A stretch of 64,000 bases of DNA, from contig WELA01010214.1 in NCBI GenBank assembly GCA_009602735.1, positions 689,150-753,149 of the forward strand. The letters run 5' to 3'. A program made the translations under genes and the position numbers. Of the stretch, positions 62,688-64,000 are shown one piece after another; position 1 is the first letter of the stretch; each line of letters begins with the position of its first letter. This DNA comes from Mesotaenium endlicherianum. Taxonomy: Eukaryota > Streptophyta > Zygnematophyceae > Zygnematales > Mesotaeniaceae. The notes beneath the pieces were generated by a model. The model made no database searches and was not told the origin of the DNA. It worked only from the letters and a program-made list of their open reading frames with translations.

Positions 62688-64000
62688 TGTCATGACTCAT
62701 TAGGTTGGGGCCGTCGCACTAAATCGAGCTACACGTGTGTGAGCCATCAACCTAGGAAGCCCGACTTTGACTTGACTTCACGCATCCATATGTTGACTTT
62801 TTCTAGATTTGCAAATTGCTAAAGTATAGCGCGCCGAGTCACCTTCCGAATGGCACCAATTTCGCGTCATTTGGTCAAGTATCGAGCGAGATATTAGCAA
62901 CCTAGTCCGTACCACCTACAGGCCCCTAGCGGAATTTCACCAAGGGCCAACTTGTGATTTCAATGTACGCAAAGGTCACATTGTTGGCTATTCGTGACCC
63001 CAAGGACCCCTAGCTTTGTGCGCACAAACTCACGAGTTCCCTAGCACACATATACCTTGCATTTTAATAGTAAACGTGCACTATTGGAGCTGTAACTTGG
63101 TGACTGCATCACCTATCTCTAAAGGAAGCTTCCTCAAGCTTCAGATCTACCTTCGAGGCTTTATTTAGGTAGCATTGGTCTATGTAAGCTCCACCAATGA
63201 GAAGCATTTAGCATATTCTTGCATCTAGCTTTTGATTGGATTGAGTAGTAACTAGCCTATTGGAGCGCTAGCACAATAGTTAACATGTGTGTGTGTGTGT
63301 GCAAAGGTAGATCTTAGATGAAGACTACATGCATTAAATCCGCGCCTAACCCACCGGGTTCTCAAGAGTATAAGCAGTAGTGACGTCCCTAGTAGGACAT
63401 CTTTTTAGAAGTCCAATTATGCCAACTGTAAGCAACATAGTTATCAATAAAGCTTACACTTTTACCTCTGGTGTTTTTAGGACCACTTAGACTCTCTCTT
63501 GTGAAGAGCAAGCCCTCCTGGCTTCCAGTCACTTGAAGAACTTCACGAGTGGCGAGCAAAGTCACAGCTTAAACCCTGCCATAGGACTACTCTTGGAGAT
63601 CATGATGTGCTTCTAGTGATCTTTTGGGCCAGACTTCATTAATTGCTTTCCTACCCGATTACAGTCTCGAGGTGCTCACTCTCAAGAGTACGCACACAAC
63701 CCTACTTCTAAAAAGATCTCTCTTTGCTTTGCTTACAAGCAATTAGAATCTTCAGCGTATGCCTACCTGTAGTGGGCTCTCTTATCAGCCTTGCTACAAA
63801 GGGGTTAGTGAAGAAGACTCAGACTCAGATCTCAGTACCATCACTGAACCCTCTGAAGGGGAACCAGCCAGTACCTCTCCAGCCCGCAATTGTCTCTGAG
63901 CCAACCTCTCAGGGGACTCATCACGATCCCTTGTACTCCATGGCAGGAGACTAAGATACAAAGGTAGACAAGGCCTCTCTCTTCCGCTTCAGCGGCAGGC
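62688..64000 (+). mobile_element. Start of another LTR element of the same family as 44915-50775, running off the window
   Basis: Begins TGTCATGACTC and matches the LTR at 44915 over its length. The LTR ends near 63480, with AATAAAG at about 63447 as a possible polyadenylation signal. The following 500 bp has a readable stretch at 63724-63954 without recognisable domains and may be leader or the start of gag. The element is incomplete in the window, so whether it is intact cannot be judged. Confidence 0.6.

Noticed and set aside
1-64000. CRISPR array, rRNA genes or bacterial operon
   Set aside because: No spaced direct repeats of CRISPR type, no rRNA-like sequence and no tightly packed same-strand genes are present; introns show that the DNA is eukaryotic.

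Overview
The window looks like nuclear DNA of a streptophyte (charophyte-grade) green alga. The evidence is a plastid SufD with an N-terminal targeting extension, a plant-type SmE ending in TGK, a plant-type DnaJ-X co-chaperone, an RST1/focadhesin homologue, and Ty3/gypsy elements of which one carries a cytosine DNA methyltransferase, an association known from charophytes. A Klebsormidium-like alga would fit, but the sequence alone does not fix the genus. Genes have many short GT-AG introns. Exons are GC-rich with Ala, Gln and Pro runs, introns are rich in microsatellites, and the spacers are AT-richer.

Layout. (1) 1-6642, plus: a large multi-domain gene, cut at its 5' end by the window, ending in a RING finger. 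(2) 4390-20268: a 7,939-bp block present twice in direct orientation with one N between the copies. It carries the 3' half of the RING gene, an F-box/LRR gene and the 5' end of the SmE gene. The identity of the copies and the single N make an assembly false duplication the simplest explanation. (3) 19344-21539, plus: a complete six-exon SmE gene. (4) 21920-26198, minus: sufD, five exons, with a 166-N gap inside an intron. (5) 27006-30294, plus: a DnaJ-X gene, divergent from sufD. (6) 32333-43807, plus: a 19-exon RST1/focadhesin gene. (7) 44915-64000: a retroelement nest. It holds a Ty3/gypsy-like element with a DNA methyltransferase and a PHD finger (plus strand), a small TRIM-like element with a CCACA target duplication, a Ty3/gypsy element with a PHD finger (minus strand) nested in the TRIM, an inverted partial LTR, and the start of another element running off the window.

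The host genes are ordinary cellular functions and show no operon-like grouping: ubiquitin ligation (RING, F-box), splicing (SmE), plastid Fe-S assembly (SufD), HSP70 co-chaperoning (DnaJ-X) and cytosolic exosome/Ski-linked RNA decay (RST1). Exon joins for the RING gene, SmE, SufD, DnaJ-X and RST1 were worked out by hand and keep phase throughout, which is the main support for those models. The most unusual content is the methyltransferase-bearing element, the PHD fingers behind both integrases, and the RING and DnaJ domain architectures.
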